DNA of 23,407 nt from a virus. The notes under the pieces were generated by a model, which did not search any database, was not told where the DNA came from, and saw only the letters and a list, made by a program, of their open reading frames with translations. This document shows positions 15,666-23,407 of the stretch, in pieces. The translations under genes were made by a program, and so were the position numbers. The stretch covers positions 1 to 23,407 of the IMG/VR virus record IMGVR_UViG_3300029448_000457; one strand, given 5' to 3'. Every line of letters begins with the position of its first letter. The first letter of the stretch is position 1.

Positions 15666-16546
15666 TGAATAGAACTTTAAGAAGACCAATGTTTAGAATG
15701 GGTGGATCAACAGGTGAAGGTATTACATCTGGACTACAAGCACCTAGACAAAACTATGCTACAGCTGGAGATGTTAAAAAAATTACAGATCAAAGAGATT
15801 TGATTAATCAATTAGCTCCAAGAACACAAAGAACTAATACTAACTTTAATGATTTTTTAATTAACATGGGACTTGATTTAGTATCAAGACCAAGAGGTGG
15901 TAACATATTTCAACAAGTTGCAACATCAGCAAGAGAACCATTTGCACAGTTTCAAAAAGGTAAACAACTTCAAGAAGCATACTCACAACAAGCAGAAAGT
16001 GAAGAAAGATCAATGATCACGGAACTTGTTAAAAATTTAAGTGATGCCGATATGTCTAGAGCCCAAAAACTTGCAAACGATATGATAGCATCGGGTATGT
16101 TAAATTCAGACGGAGAAAAAATGACTTATGCAGAAGCATTACAAGAAGCTGTAGGTTCAATAGTTTATGGTGTTAAAAAAGAACCGGGTGAATTAAGAGC
16201 AGAAACAATTGATACTAGAGCAGGTGTTTTAATTAAACAAGATGAAGATCTTGGTTATGATTCTGCTATGAGAGTTGCTGAAGCTGCACAAGAGATACTT
16301 GATGGTAAGATTGAAGGAATAACTAAAGATGATATTGATACAGATCAATTATTTATTGAAACAGAAACTTTAACTGGTATGGATTTAGATGAAGATGGCA
16401 CATTAACTTTACCAACAGAAACAACAGAAATATCAATTGGTTTTGATCAATATATTGATGGCATGGTTTACTACAACTACAGAGACGGAAAATTTTATAG
16501 AAAATCTGGAAAACAATTTATACCTATCCAGCAACCTGAAAGCTAG
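15665..16546 (+). CDS. 293-aa putative internal virion protein (RPMFRMGGS type)
   Basis: A 293-aa protein starting at a TAATG overlap. The N-terminus RRPMFRMGGSTGEGITSGL is followed by PRQNYATAGDVKK. RPMFRxGG-type openings are, from memory, recurrent in marine phage internal proteins, and the motif belongs with the Gly-Gly elements of the neighbours. The middle has FLINMGLDLVSRPRGGNIFQ and a Gln/Glu-rich helix (FAQFQKGKQLQEAYSQQAES). The C-terminal third is acidic, with DGMVYYNYRDGKFYRKSGKQ near the end, a beta-hairpin-like segment. It lies directly before the largest virion gene and probably belongs to the same ejection assembly. No enzyme motif is visible. Confidence 0.5.
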   Translation: MNRTLRRPMFRMGGSTGEGITSGLQAPRQNYATAGDVKKITDQRDLINQLAPRTQRTNTNFNDFLINMGLDLVSRPRGGNIFQQVATSAREPFAQFQKGKQLQEAYSQQAESEERSMITELVKNLSDADMSRAQKLANDMIASGMLNSDGEKMTYAEALQEAVGSIVYGVKKEPGELRAETIDTRAGVLIKQDEDLGYDSAMRVAEAAQEILDGKIEGITKDDIDTDQLFIETETLTGMDLDEDGTLTLPTETTEISIGFDQYIDGMVYYNYRDGKFYRKSGKQFIPIQQPES

Positions 16547-16554
16547 GATTTATC

Positions 16555-19500
16555 ATGGCTGAAGATAGAAATTTACTTCAAAAAATTATTAAACCAACTG
16601 ATAAAGAATCAGATAAATTACAAAGCATTAAAGACGTTGGTGATAAGTCTATGCGTATCCTTAGAGATGAAGGATACATTAATTTACAATTAAGAATAAT
16701 AGCAGAGAAAGCATTACAAGATGGTGCATCATCTAAAGACATAAAAAGAAAAATGTCTGAGGCCAGACAGAAATTTATTAATGATCCTAGTCCCATGGTT
16801 AGAACTCTTAATTTTTTATACCCAGGTAAAGGATCTAGGTTTAGACTTGATGATGAGAAAAGAGAATTTGATTATGAAAAACAACAAGATTCTAAAGACA
16901 AAGGAAGAGGGATCACGAAACAGGTCGGTATTCCATCTGATAAATATAATGAAACAGCTTTATCAGAATCGTTAGCTGGTGCATCGGTTAGTGGTTTAAT
17001 TAAAATACCAAAAGGTGTTGTTAACTTTGGACTTTTGATCACGGATCTTGCACGACAAGCTTTAGGTAAAGATGTTAAAGTTGATGAAGGTTTAGCAGAA
17101 CAATTTAACAAAGCATTTGAAAATACTATTTTAGGTAAAATAGAAAAACAAGCAGAAAAAGATGCATTTGAAACTGCATCAGGTAGAATAACACAAGCTG
17201 TTGTTCAATTAATTGGTGCAACAAGAATTGCACAAAAAACTGCCATACCTGCTGTAGAAAAAATATCACAAAAAGCAAGACAGTTAGTCAAATCAATTAA
17301 AAGTAAAAAATATGTAAAGACTACAAACAATAAAACATTAAGTAAAGCTAAAGATAAAATAGATAACTTAAATAAAAAATCTGGATTTGATAAATGGGCT
17401 GGTATAACTGTAGGTGGAGGGCTTGGTGTTGGGGCTGTAGTTATGAAAGCAGAAGATATAGGAACTATAGGAGATATAAAATCTGATTATACAGATTGGT
17501 TACCAACAGATTTAGATCGTGACCGTAAAGAAATGGCAGGAGACGATGCTTACAGACAACTAATTAATAAATTTAAATTTGGAGCGGAGCTTGCAGTTCC
17601 GTTAATACCAATTGTTGTTGCACCATTTAAAATTACAAGAAGAATAATGAATGCAACTGATGATATGGCTCAAAGTGCAAGCAAGATAGATAGAGCTATT
17701 GAAAAATCAACCAGGTTTACTAGATCTAGAAGTGACAAACCAAGAGCAGTGTTTGAAGCCACACAAAAACTAGAGGGAATTAAATCAAGTTCTGCAATAG
17801 TTGCAAAAGATTTTATAAGAAACATAGATGACAGTTTAAGAAAAATGTCTATCAATACTAAAAAAGTTAATCAATCAATAGAACCAGAAGTATTATCCAG
17901 AACTATTGCTGATTTTATGATGACAACAAAAGATGCAGTTAAAAAAATTAAAGGTAAAAACAAAATTGTCTTTGAAGGTTTTAACAAAGAAGCTGTAAAA
18001 ATTTTTAGTGAGTCAATGAAAAAAATAGGAGCAACTAAAGATGATGTTTCTAACTTAATAGATAACGCAACTACATTTAGAAATAAAGTTGTTAAAATGA
18101 AAAACACTTTGTTTGAAGGTGGTAATATAAATACAGGATTAAAAGATTTTAATGATCTAATGTTTGAAAGAGGATATAAATATTTAGCAAATGACTATAA
18201 AATTTTTGACAAAAACATGGGTTTTGTACATAAATTTAAACCTACTAATGAACTTAGAAAAGATGTTGCTAGAATATTTGAAAGAAATGCAAAAGCTAAT
18301 TTACAAAGAGGGGAACAATACATTCCAGGAACAGCAGAAATACAAGTTGATAATATACTTAAGAATGTATCTAAGAATCCTATAACTAAAACACCTCAAT
18401 TTACATACTCTGTAAAAAATGTTTTATCAGACGCACAGACACAAGTTAAAAATATAGCTGACAACATTACAGGTGCAGGTAAATTTAAAGCAGATGGTAA
18501 AGGTGGATTAATACAAACAAAATCTGATCTTGCAGCGTTTAGAAAATTGTTTGGTGAGTATAAGGATTATGCAAATGTTGTAACAAAAACTATGGCTGAC
18601 ATGGCTAGTATTGTAGGAAGAGATCAATTCTATAATGCAATTAAAGCTGGATCCGATGCTTTAGTTAAACAAGGTAAACGTCCTATTGTTACAAAAACAT
18701 ATAACGAAGCGTTAGTTCAATTTCCATACAGAACATCAAAAACAGATATAATCACAAGTCCACAAGGTTTAAAACTTACAAATAGTTTAGCAGAAGAATT
18801 ATATACTAGTCCATTAGATGGAATGTTTACTAAAAAAAATTGGGCAGAAGCTTTTAAGCTTGGAGATGAAGTAGCAGGTAGTCCTATAACTCAAAGTTTA
18901 GCATATCGTATGTTAGTTTTAATTCCTAAAGGATTAGCTAACGCTGCAAAAACAGTATTTGGTCCATTTACACACACTAGAAATTTAACAACAGCTGCTG
19001 CTACAACTATTCATAGTGGTAACATTTTTATACCCCCTCAAAAAATATTAGAGTTTATGAATAAATCTATTAAAGCTATTCAACCACAACTTATGTATCG
19101 AGCAACTAAAAATCCTAAATACAGAAACGCACCAGAAGGTAATGAGTTATATAAATTTTTATTAGAAGAAGGTGTTACAAACCAAAGTGTTAGAGGTAGA
19201 GAAAACCTTGGTTTATTTCAAGACGTTATGGTTAGAGAAGGAGATTTTATATCTAAAGTTTTTAACAGTACAAGTAAAAGATTAAAAACAATATCAGGAT
19301 TAGCACAAGATTTATATATTGCTGAAGATGATTTATTTAGAATATATAATTATTTAGCTGAAGGTTTTAAATTAGATGATGCATACAGGACAGCTATAAA
19401 AAATAATGTAAAAAATTTAGATGGCACTGCTGTTAAAATGCCTAGCCAATTAGAACTAATGAAAGAAGCAGCTAGAATTGTAAGACTTACTGTGCCTAAT

Positions 19501-20889
19501 TATGCATATGTAAATGATTTAATTAAAAATTTAAGAAAATCTCCGTTTGGTGCTTTTGCATCATTTAAATCTGAGATATACAGAACATCTGGTAATTCAG
19601 CACAGATAGCTTTAAAACAATCTAGAGATCCGGTGTTAAAATCCATAGGATATAAACGTATGGTTGGTATGGCAACAACTTATGCAACACTACCTGTAGC
19701 AGCTTATGAAATTTCTAGAGCTGTGTATGGAATAACAAGAGATCAAGTAACAGCAATTAAAGATTTGTTTTTAACAGATGGATATGCAGAAGGAGATGTA
19801 ATTTTACCTGTGTATGAAAATGGTAAATATAAAATTATAAATCTTAGTAATGGTTATTTTTATGATTCAGTAATAAGACCTATTAATACAATGATATCTA
19901 ATGTTGATGCAAGTCCTGATGAACCGTTGATAGCAGGATTAGTTGAAGGATTAGTAAAAGGTTTTGGAAAAGAATTAGAACCTTTTATTGGTGAATCAAT
20001 TTGGACGCAAGCAGTATTAGATGTGTTTGCTAGAAATGGTTTAGATAAAGATGGTAGAAGAATATACAATCCAGAAGATCATGCAGGAGAAATAGCAAAA
20101 GATATTGCATTACATGTTGGTCAAAATTTATCACCAGGTTCTCTTCCACAATTTAAAAGATTGATTGGTGCAGTAATGGATAAATCAATTAATGGAACAA
20201 AATTTGATGTATCAGATGAGTTGTTAGGTTTTATTGGTATGAGACAAGTGCCTTTAGATGTTGAAAGAAAATTAAATGGTAGAATAGGACAATTTTTATT
20301 TGAACAATCTGATGAAAGAAGATTAATATATGATGGAACACTAACAAAAGATCCTGTAAAAGATAGTGATCTTATTGTTAAACAATTTATTTTTGCAAAT
20401 CAAAGAAAACTAGAAAGTTTTAATCAAATGAAAAAATATTATGATGCTGCAAAAGCATTAAATATGTCGGATAAAAAAATAAAAGAAGAGTTTGATAGAC
20501 GTGGTCAAAAATCTTTATACAAATTAATTAAAAAAAATAAATTTAAACCTTTTGAAATAACAAAAGGTATGGAAGAAGCTTATGAATATCAATCTAAAAA
20601 ATACGGTATACCAAACGTTTTAGATCGTGCTACAAAACGTAAAATAAAAAGAATAATTAAATTACTAAAACGACAAAGATTAAACCAAGATTTTAGAGTT
20701 AATGAGTCAGATTTTATATCTTCATTACCTGACATTGGGACTGTAGCACCACAAGTGCCACAATTAGCCTCAACACCACTACCAAAAATACAGGTAAGCC
20801 AAGCAAATAAAAATCCAATAACTAACTTGACAGGAACAGAAGAAGCATTATTATCACCAACTGAAAAGGTAATAGCAGCAAGGACATAA
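16555..20889 (+). CDS. 1444-aa large internal virion / DNA-ejection-like protein
   Basis: The largest gene. Position (last virion gene before lysis) and size match T7 gp16-like internal proteins (1318 aa in T7), which leave the head to form a conduit through the cell envelope. It is charged and helical, with three hydrophobic stretches in the first quarter: about residues 142-165 (SVSGLIKIPKGVVNFGLLIT), 282-298 (AGITVGGGLGVGAVVM) and 342-358 (GAELAVPLIPIVVAPF). These could insert in the membrane during ejection. Near residue 800, FGPFTHTRNLTTAAATTIHS resembles an RN-[TS]-rich segment of other large podovirus internal proteins. No lytic transglycosylase motif was recognised, unlike T7 gp16. 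Start supported by AGGA at 16545-16548, overlapping the previous stop. Confidence 0.6.
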   Translation: MAEDRNLLQKIIKPTDKESDKLQSIKDVGDKSMRILRDEGYINLQLRIIAEKALQDGASSKDIKRKMSEARQKFINDPSPMVRTLNFLYPGKGSRFRLDDEKREFDYEKQQDSKDKGRGITKQVGIPSDKYNETALSESLAGASVSGLIKIPKGVVNFGLLITDLARQALGKDVKVDEGLAEQFNKAFENTILGKIEKQAEKDAFETASGRITQAVVQLIGATRIAQKTAIPAVEKISQKARQLVKSIKSKKYVKTTNNKTLSKAKDKIDNLNKKSGFDKWAGITVGGGLGVGAVVMKAEDIGTIGDIKSDYTDWLPTDLDRDRKEMAGDDAYRQLINKFKFGAELAVPLIPIVVAPFKITRRIMNATDDMAQSASKIDRAIEKSTRFTRSRSDKPRAVFEATQKLEGIKSSSAIVAKDFIRNIDDSLRKMSINTKKVNQSIEPEVLSRTIADFMMTTKDAVKKIKGKNKIVFEGFNKEAVKIFSESMKKIGATKDDVSNLIDNATTFRNKVVKMKNTLFEGGNINTGLKDFNDLMFERGYKYLANDYKIFDKNMGFVHKFKPTNELRKDVARIFERNAKANLQRGEQYIPGTAEIQVDNILKNVSKNPITKTPQFTYSVKNVLSDAQTQVKNIADNITGAGKFKADGKGGLIQTKSDLAAFRKLFGEYKDYANVVTKTMADMASIVGRDQFYNAIKAGSDALVKQGKRPIVTKTYNEALVQFPYRTSKTDIITSPQGLKLTNSLAEELYTSPLDGMFTKKNWAEAFKLGDEVAGSPITQSLAYRMLVLIPKGLANAAKTVFGPFTHTRNLTTAAATTIHSGNIFIPPQKILEFMNKSIKAIQPQLMYRATKNPKYRNAPEGNELYKFLLEEGVTNQSVRGRENLGLFQDVMVREGDFISKVFNSTSKRLKTISGLAQDLYIAEDDLFRIYNYLAEGFKLDDAYRTAIKNNVKNLDGTAVKMPSQLELMKEAARIVRLTVPNYAYVNDLIKNLRKSPFGAFASFKSEIYRTSGNSAQIALKQSRDPVLKSIGYKRMVGMATTYATLPVAAYEISRAVYGITRDQVTAIKDLFLTDGYAEGDVILPVYENGKYKIINLSNGYFYDSVIRPINTMISNVDASPDEPLIAGLVEGLVKGFGKELEPFIGESIWTQAVLDVFARNGLDKDGRRIYNPEDHAGEIAKDIALHVGQNLSPGSLPQFKRLIGAVMDKSINGTKFDVSDELLGFIGMRQVPLDVERKLNGRIGQFLFEQSDERRLIYDGTLTKDPVKDSDLIVKQFIFANQRKLESFNQMKKYYDAAKALNMSDKKIKEEFDRRGQKSLYKLIKKNKFKPFEITKGMEEAYEYQSKKYGIPNVLDRATKRKIKRIIKLLKRQRLNQDFRVNESDFISSLPDIGTVAPQVPQLASTPLPKIQVSQANKNPITNLTGTEEALLSPTEKVIAART

Positions 20890-21083
20890 TGGCTAGAAAA
20901 GACGAAGCATTACAAAAAATTGAATCACATGAGAAGCTATGCAGAATAATGCAAAAGCAAACTCATGACAAGATACATTCTATTGAAACTCAAATACAAA
21001 GAATAGAAAGTATATTATTAATTACTTCTGGCGCATTGATCAGCGGTTTAATCTATGTTATATTTCAATTAATCACACAATAA
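20889..21083 (+). CDS. small coiled-coil membrane protein, holin-like or XhlA-like
   Basis: A 64-aa protein with a charged amphipathic N-terminal helix (ALQKIESHEKLCRI and IHSIETQIQRIES, heptad spacing) and one C-terminal membrane span at about residues 42-62 (ILLITSGALISGLIYVIFQL). The layout resembles hemolysin-XhlA-type phage proteins and small single-span holin partners. It is coupled to the 1444-aa gene by TAATG, with AAGGA at 20880-20884, and is followed 9 bases after its stop by the endolysin, so a lysis role (holin or membrane anchor) is likely. No second holin or spanin is seen nearby. Confidence 0.55.
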   Translation: MARKDEALQKIESHEKLCRIMQKQTHDKIHSIETQIQRIESILLITSGALISGLIYVIFQLITQ

Positions 21084-21092
21084 AAAAAATTT

Positions 21093-21578
21093 ATGCAACT
21101 TTCCAAACACTTTAAACTTGAAGAAATGACTAAGTCAATGACTGCAACACGTAAAGGTATTGATAACTCACCAGGAGCAGGTGATATTAAAAATTTAGAG
21201 AACGTGTGTTATGAAATATTAGAACCTGTTCGTGCACATTTTGAAAAACCAATAACTATTACATCGGGTTACCGTAGCGAGGCGCTGTGTGAAGCAATCG
21301 GCAGCAAAAAGACATCGCAACATGCAAAAGGCCAGGCGGTCGATTTTGAAATTGCAGGCGTTCCAAATATTCAAACAGCTTATTGGTTACAAAATAACGT
21401 AGACTTTGATCAATTAATTTTAGAGTTTTACAAAAAAGATGATCCCGCAGGTGGCTGGGTACACGTGTCGTACAATGAAAAAGGTGCGAACAGAAAACAA
21501 GTTTTGACCTACGATGGGAAAAGCTACGAAAACGGATTACCGGACATGAAGTGGTCTGGCGGAAAAGTCGTATCTTAA
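21093..21578 (+). CDS. endolysin: peptidase M15-type Zn D-Ala-D-Ala carboxypeptidase-like
   Basis: A 161-aa single-domain enzyme of the M15 group, which cuts peptide cross-links of peptidoglycan. The Zn site is visible: H77 in SQHAKGQAVDFE, D84 in the same motif (S-x-H-x(2)-G-x-A-x-D), and H124 in GGWVHVSY. SGYRSEALCEAIGS (58-71) is the typical preceding strand. E111 in LILEF is a candidate catalytic base. No signal peptide is present, so release would need the small membrane protein upstream. Codons in the 21263-21365 stretch are noticeably GC-richer than neighbours, suggesting a different origin. No Shine-Dalgarno sequence is evident. The gene converges with the SNF2 gene 29 bases downstream. 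Confidence 0.85.
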   Translation: MQLSKHFKLEEMTKSMTATRKGIDNSPGAGDIKNLENVCYEILEPVRAHFEKPITITSGYRSEALCEAIGSKKTSQHAKGQAVDFEIAGVPNIQTAYWLQNNVDFDQLILEFYKKDDPAGGWVHVSYNEKGANRKQVLTYDGKSYENGLPDMKWSGGKVVS

Positions 21579-21586
21579 AATTTCAG

Positions 21587-21597
21587 CGCGCTACGCG
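21587..21597. terminator. short GC hairpin between convergent genes, weak terminator candidate
   Basis: CGCG (21587-21590) and CGCG (21594-21597) flank a CTA loop in the 29-base gap between the endolysin stop and the helicase stop. On the minus strand an AAATTTT follows a few bases later; on the plus strand no T run follows. The stem is only 4 bp, so termination is uncertain. Confidence 0.25.
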
Positions 21598-21607
21598 TAT
21601 AGTCCTA

Positions 21608-23038
21608 TTAAATCCATGATTTAAGTTGTTCTCCTAATACTTCAGAAGCTATATTTATTTTATTTCTTAACGCTTGGACAATTTTTTCATCAACAGTATC
21701 TTCAGCATTTATATCTACATATGTAACAGGTTTTTTCTGTCCCATACGGTGTGCTCTATCTTCTGACTGTAAACGCTTCTCTAAGTCATATCCATTAGAA
21801 TAGTATATAACGGTGTTTGCAGACGTCAAAGTAATGCCATAGCCGCCCGTAGAGGGCGTTCCAATAAAAAACCGGCACTTAGGGTCATCCTGAAAACGCT
21901 TGATATTATCTTGTCTTTTATCTTTTGGAGTTAACCCATAATAATCAACCAAGGACCCCGGACCATATTTATTATGAATAGCTTCTATTATTTTGTTAAT
22001 GTCATATTGATAATGGGCCCATATAATAGCTTTACCTTCTATATCTTCTAACACATCCATTAATTCATCAATTCTATTATTTTTTATAGGTTGTGTAGCA
22101 CCATTGTCATCGGTAAAATGACCACAAGTTATTTGTTGTAGCCTCATTAACTGTGTTAATGAATTTTTTGTACTAGAAACTTTACCTTTAAGTATAGCTA
22201 AAGCTTGTTTTTTCATTTGATCATACAATTTAAATTGATCTGGTGTTAATTGGATCTGACGTTTAATAAATATTTTATTTGGTAAATCTAAACAATCTTC
22301 CTTTAAAACTCTGTAAGCAAAGTTTTTTAATTTGTCAGATAACTCTCCTAAATTTTTAAAACCAGAAACTAGTTTTATTAGTCTACCAGATATATTTGCT
22401 GTTTTCATAATTGCATACCTAGTTCTAAATGAATAATAAGATTCATGTTCTAAATGAAACGGATCTAAAAAATAACATTGAGTAAATAAATCTAAAGGAT
22501 TTTTTGTAACAGGGGAACCTGTCATAATTCTTCTATATTTAGCATCACGAGATAAGTCTAATATATTTTTAGTTCTTCCTGCTTTTGGATTTTTTATTGT
22601 AGTAGACTCATCAATAGCCATTATTGCATTATGCGATCTTAAAAATTTATCTGCAAATTTTTTACCTTTTTCTGTACTAAAAGCTTCTACATTCATAATA
22701 AGAATATGTAGAGCTGTTTCTATTTCAAATAGAGAATCTAATTTTTGTTGTTGTTTTTTGTTTATATTTGGCTGCCACAAAATCGTCACATTTTCTATAT
22801 GTTCTGGTAAATGTGTAGGTAATTCATTGCTATACCAAGTTCCTACAACACCTTTAGGAGCTATAATTAATGCACCATCTATTTTACCTTTATCATATAA
22901 CATAGCCATGTTATCGATTAATACTTTTGTTTTACCTGTACCCATTTCCATAAAATAAGCATAAGTTTTTTTGTTCCATGATTTTTCTAAAGCAGTCATT
23001 TGATGCTTGTATGGTTTTGTTTTAAATTTATAGTTCAT
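21608..23038 (-). CDS. SNF2-family DNA-dependent ATPase / helicase
   Basis: A 476-aa superfamily 2 enzyme when started at the ATG 23036-23038. An upstream TTG (23071) would add 11 residues but would lie within the promoter region. Motifs in order: KPYKHQ near residue 8, Walker A GTGKT (33-37), DEST Walker B (143-146), TGSP motif III (173-176), and the SNF2-typical DRAHRMGQ (427-434) preceded by GGYGITLTSANTVIYYS. Phage SNF2 proteins are thought to remodel DNA in replication or recombination (compare T4 UvsW-like roles); the exact job is unknown. It is the only minus-strand gene here, runs against the late operon, and has its own consensus -35. It is shorter than cellular SNF2 proteins, with no accessory domain. 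Confidence 0.88.
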   Translation of the reverse strand: MNYKFKTKPYKHQMTALEKSWNKKTYAYFMEMGTGKTKVLIDNMAMLYDKGKIDGALIIAPKGVVGTWYSNELPTHLPEHIENVTILWQPNINKKQQQKLDSLFEIETALHILIMNVEAFSTEKGKKFADKFLRSHNAIMAIDESTTIKNPKAGRTKNILDLSRDAKYRRIMTGSPVTKNPLDLFTQCYFLDPFHLEHESYYSFRTRYAIMKTANISGRLIKLVSGFKNLGELSDKLKNFAYRVLKEDCLDLPNKIFIKRQIQLTPDQFKLYDQMKKQALAILKGKVSSTKNSLTQLMRLQQITCGHFTDDNGATQPIKNNRIDELMDVLEDIEGKAIIWAHYQYDINKIIEAIHNKYGPGSLVDYYGLTPKDKRQDNIKRFQDDPKCRFFIGTPSTGGYGITLTSANTVIYYSNGYDLEKRLQSEDRAHRMGQKKPVTYVDINAEDTVDEKIVQALRNKINIASEVLGEQLKSWI

Positions 23039-23056
23039 AGTTTTTCTTCTTTCTAG

Positions 23057-23085
23057 TTGACAAGATAACAATTAATACCTATATT
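23057..23085 (+). promoter_or_regulatory. sigma70-type promoter for the gene at 23093
   Basis: TTGACA at 23057-23062, a spacer of exactly 17 bases, then TATATT at 23080-23085 (five of six match TATAAT). The predicted start is about 23092-23093, at the ATG itself, so the mRNA may be leaderless, in line with the absence of a Shine-Dalgarno sequence. Confidence 0.5.
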
Positions 23086-23090
23086 GTCAA
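23062..23090 (-). promoter_or_regulatory. sigma70-type promoter for the SNF2 gene
   Basis: On the minus strand a perfect TTGACA (plus positions 23085-23090) is followed by exactly 17 bases and then TATCTT (23062-23067; four of six match TATAAT). Expected start is near 23055, leaving a leader of about 17 bases before the ATG at 23038. It overlaps a plus-strand promoter almost completely. Confidence 0.5.
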
Positions 23091-23092
23091 GC

Positions 23093-23407
23093 ATGAAAGA
23101 AAATAAAGTATATGTAATACAAGAAGTTTCTGGAACCAAATCAGGTGCTCCTAAAATTAATATTATGGGTGCAGCTAAATATGGTAAATTTGAATTTTTA
23201 CTTCCAGAATTTTCACAAATAATATTTTCTCCTGGACCGTTAATTTTTAAATTAAGAAAAGCATTAAAAAATTTTACAACAGAAGATTATTTATTATTGA
23301 CTGGTGATCCTGCTATTATAGGTGTTGCGTGTTCGATAGTTTCTGACATGACAAATGGTAAATACAATTTACTTAAATGGGATAAACAAGAAAGACAATA
23401 CTATCCT
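23093..23407 (+). CDS. conserved marine-phage hypothetical protein, partial (3' end beyond window)
   Basis: An open frame from ATG 23093 to the right edge gives 105 residues without a stop. Segments such as VYVIQEVSGTKSGAPKINI, FSPGPLIFKLRKAL, DYLLLTGDPAIIGVACSIVS and YNLLKWDKQERQYYP resemble, from memory, a small conserved hypothetical protein of marine phages. It is probably near its complete length, since such proteins end soon after this point. No catalytic motif is recognised. It is divergent from the SNF2 gene with only 54 bases between start codons, and is probably the first gene of the early or replication block. Confidence 0.7.
   Translation, partial: MKENKVYVIQEVSGTKSGAPKINIMGAAKYGKFEFLLPEFSQIIFSPGPLIFKLRKALKNFTTEDYLLLTGDPAIIGVACSIVSDMTNGKYNLLKWDKQERQYYP

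Larger units (their letters stand above)
23057..23090. repeat. 34-bp inverted repeat spanning the divergent promoters
   Basis: The left arm 23057-23067 (TTGACAAGATA) and right arm 23080-23090 (TATATTGTCAA) are reverse complements at 10 of 11 positions around a 12-base centre. Each arm carries the -35 box of one promoter and overlaps the -10 box of the other. The dyad could also be an operator for a dimeric regulator. Confidence 0.6.

Noticed and set aside
1-23407. Integrase, attachment site or lysogeny module
   Set aside because: No recombinase, repressor or tRNA-derived direct repeat was found in the window.

Overview
The window looks like the late (structural and lysis) half plus the start of the early region of an AT-rich marine tailed phage, most likely a podovirus. 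The evidence is a continuous plus-strand run of virion genes: a capsid-side partial gene, two adaptor/connector-type proteins, a repeat-built tail fibre, a glycine-rich adhesin, a large nozzle/stabilisation-type tail protein, several internal or ejection-type proteins including one of 1444 aa, and then a short coiled-coil membrane protein followed by a Zn peptidase endolysin. Codon use is strongly A/T-biased. Together with the protein families this fits the pelagic phages of SAR11-like Alphaproteobacteria. No photosynthesis gene or integrase is present, so the host is an inference and nothing here points to lysogeny.

Layout. Bases 2-61: tail end of an upstream gene. 72-2180: connector/adaptor block with two small virion-type proteins. 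2191-6176: host-recognition block (901-aa fibre, 284-aa Gly-rich adhesin, 137-aa small marine-phage protein). 6237-8950: three-gene enzyme cassette inserted in the tail locus, with a PKHD-type 2OG-Fe(II) oxygenase, an FAD-dependent tryptophan-halogenase-type enzyme with its catalytic Lys and Glu retained, and a second 2OG-Fe(II)-like oxygenase of another family. An identical 14-base AT element lies just upstream of the cassette and just downstream of it. 8985-11639: tail nozzle-like protein, a 54-aa gene and a 113-aa gene with a TTG start. 11640-11719: non-coding gap with two hairpins. 11720-20889: five putative internal/ejection proteins. 20889-21578: lysis pair. 21608-23038 (minus): SNF2-type helicase convergent with the endolysin. 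23093-end: start of a plus-strand early gene, divergent from the helicase.

How it works together. Most virion genes are joined by TAATG (1-base overlap), which suggests one or two long late mRNAs with coupled translation. The enzyme cassette differs: lower GC by eye, no Shine-Dalgarno sequences and its own promoter-like element. This suggests an acquired module expressed separately, perhaps making a halogenated or hydroxylated product or modifying a virion or host surface protein. Between the helicase and the last gene, two sigma70-type promoters lie on opposite strands within one 34-bp dyad, so only one could be occupied at a time. A second theme is a short Gly-Gly peptide motif (ADGGR, AKGGR, KGGKV and similar) that recurs in otherwise unlike proteins of the virion block.

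All functional calls come from reading motifs by eye. No database search was possible.
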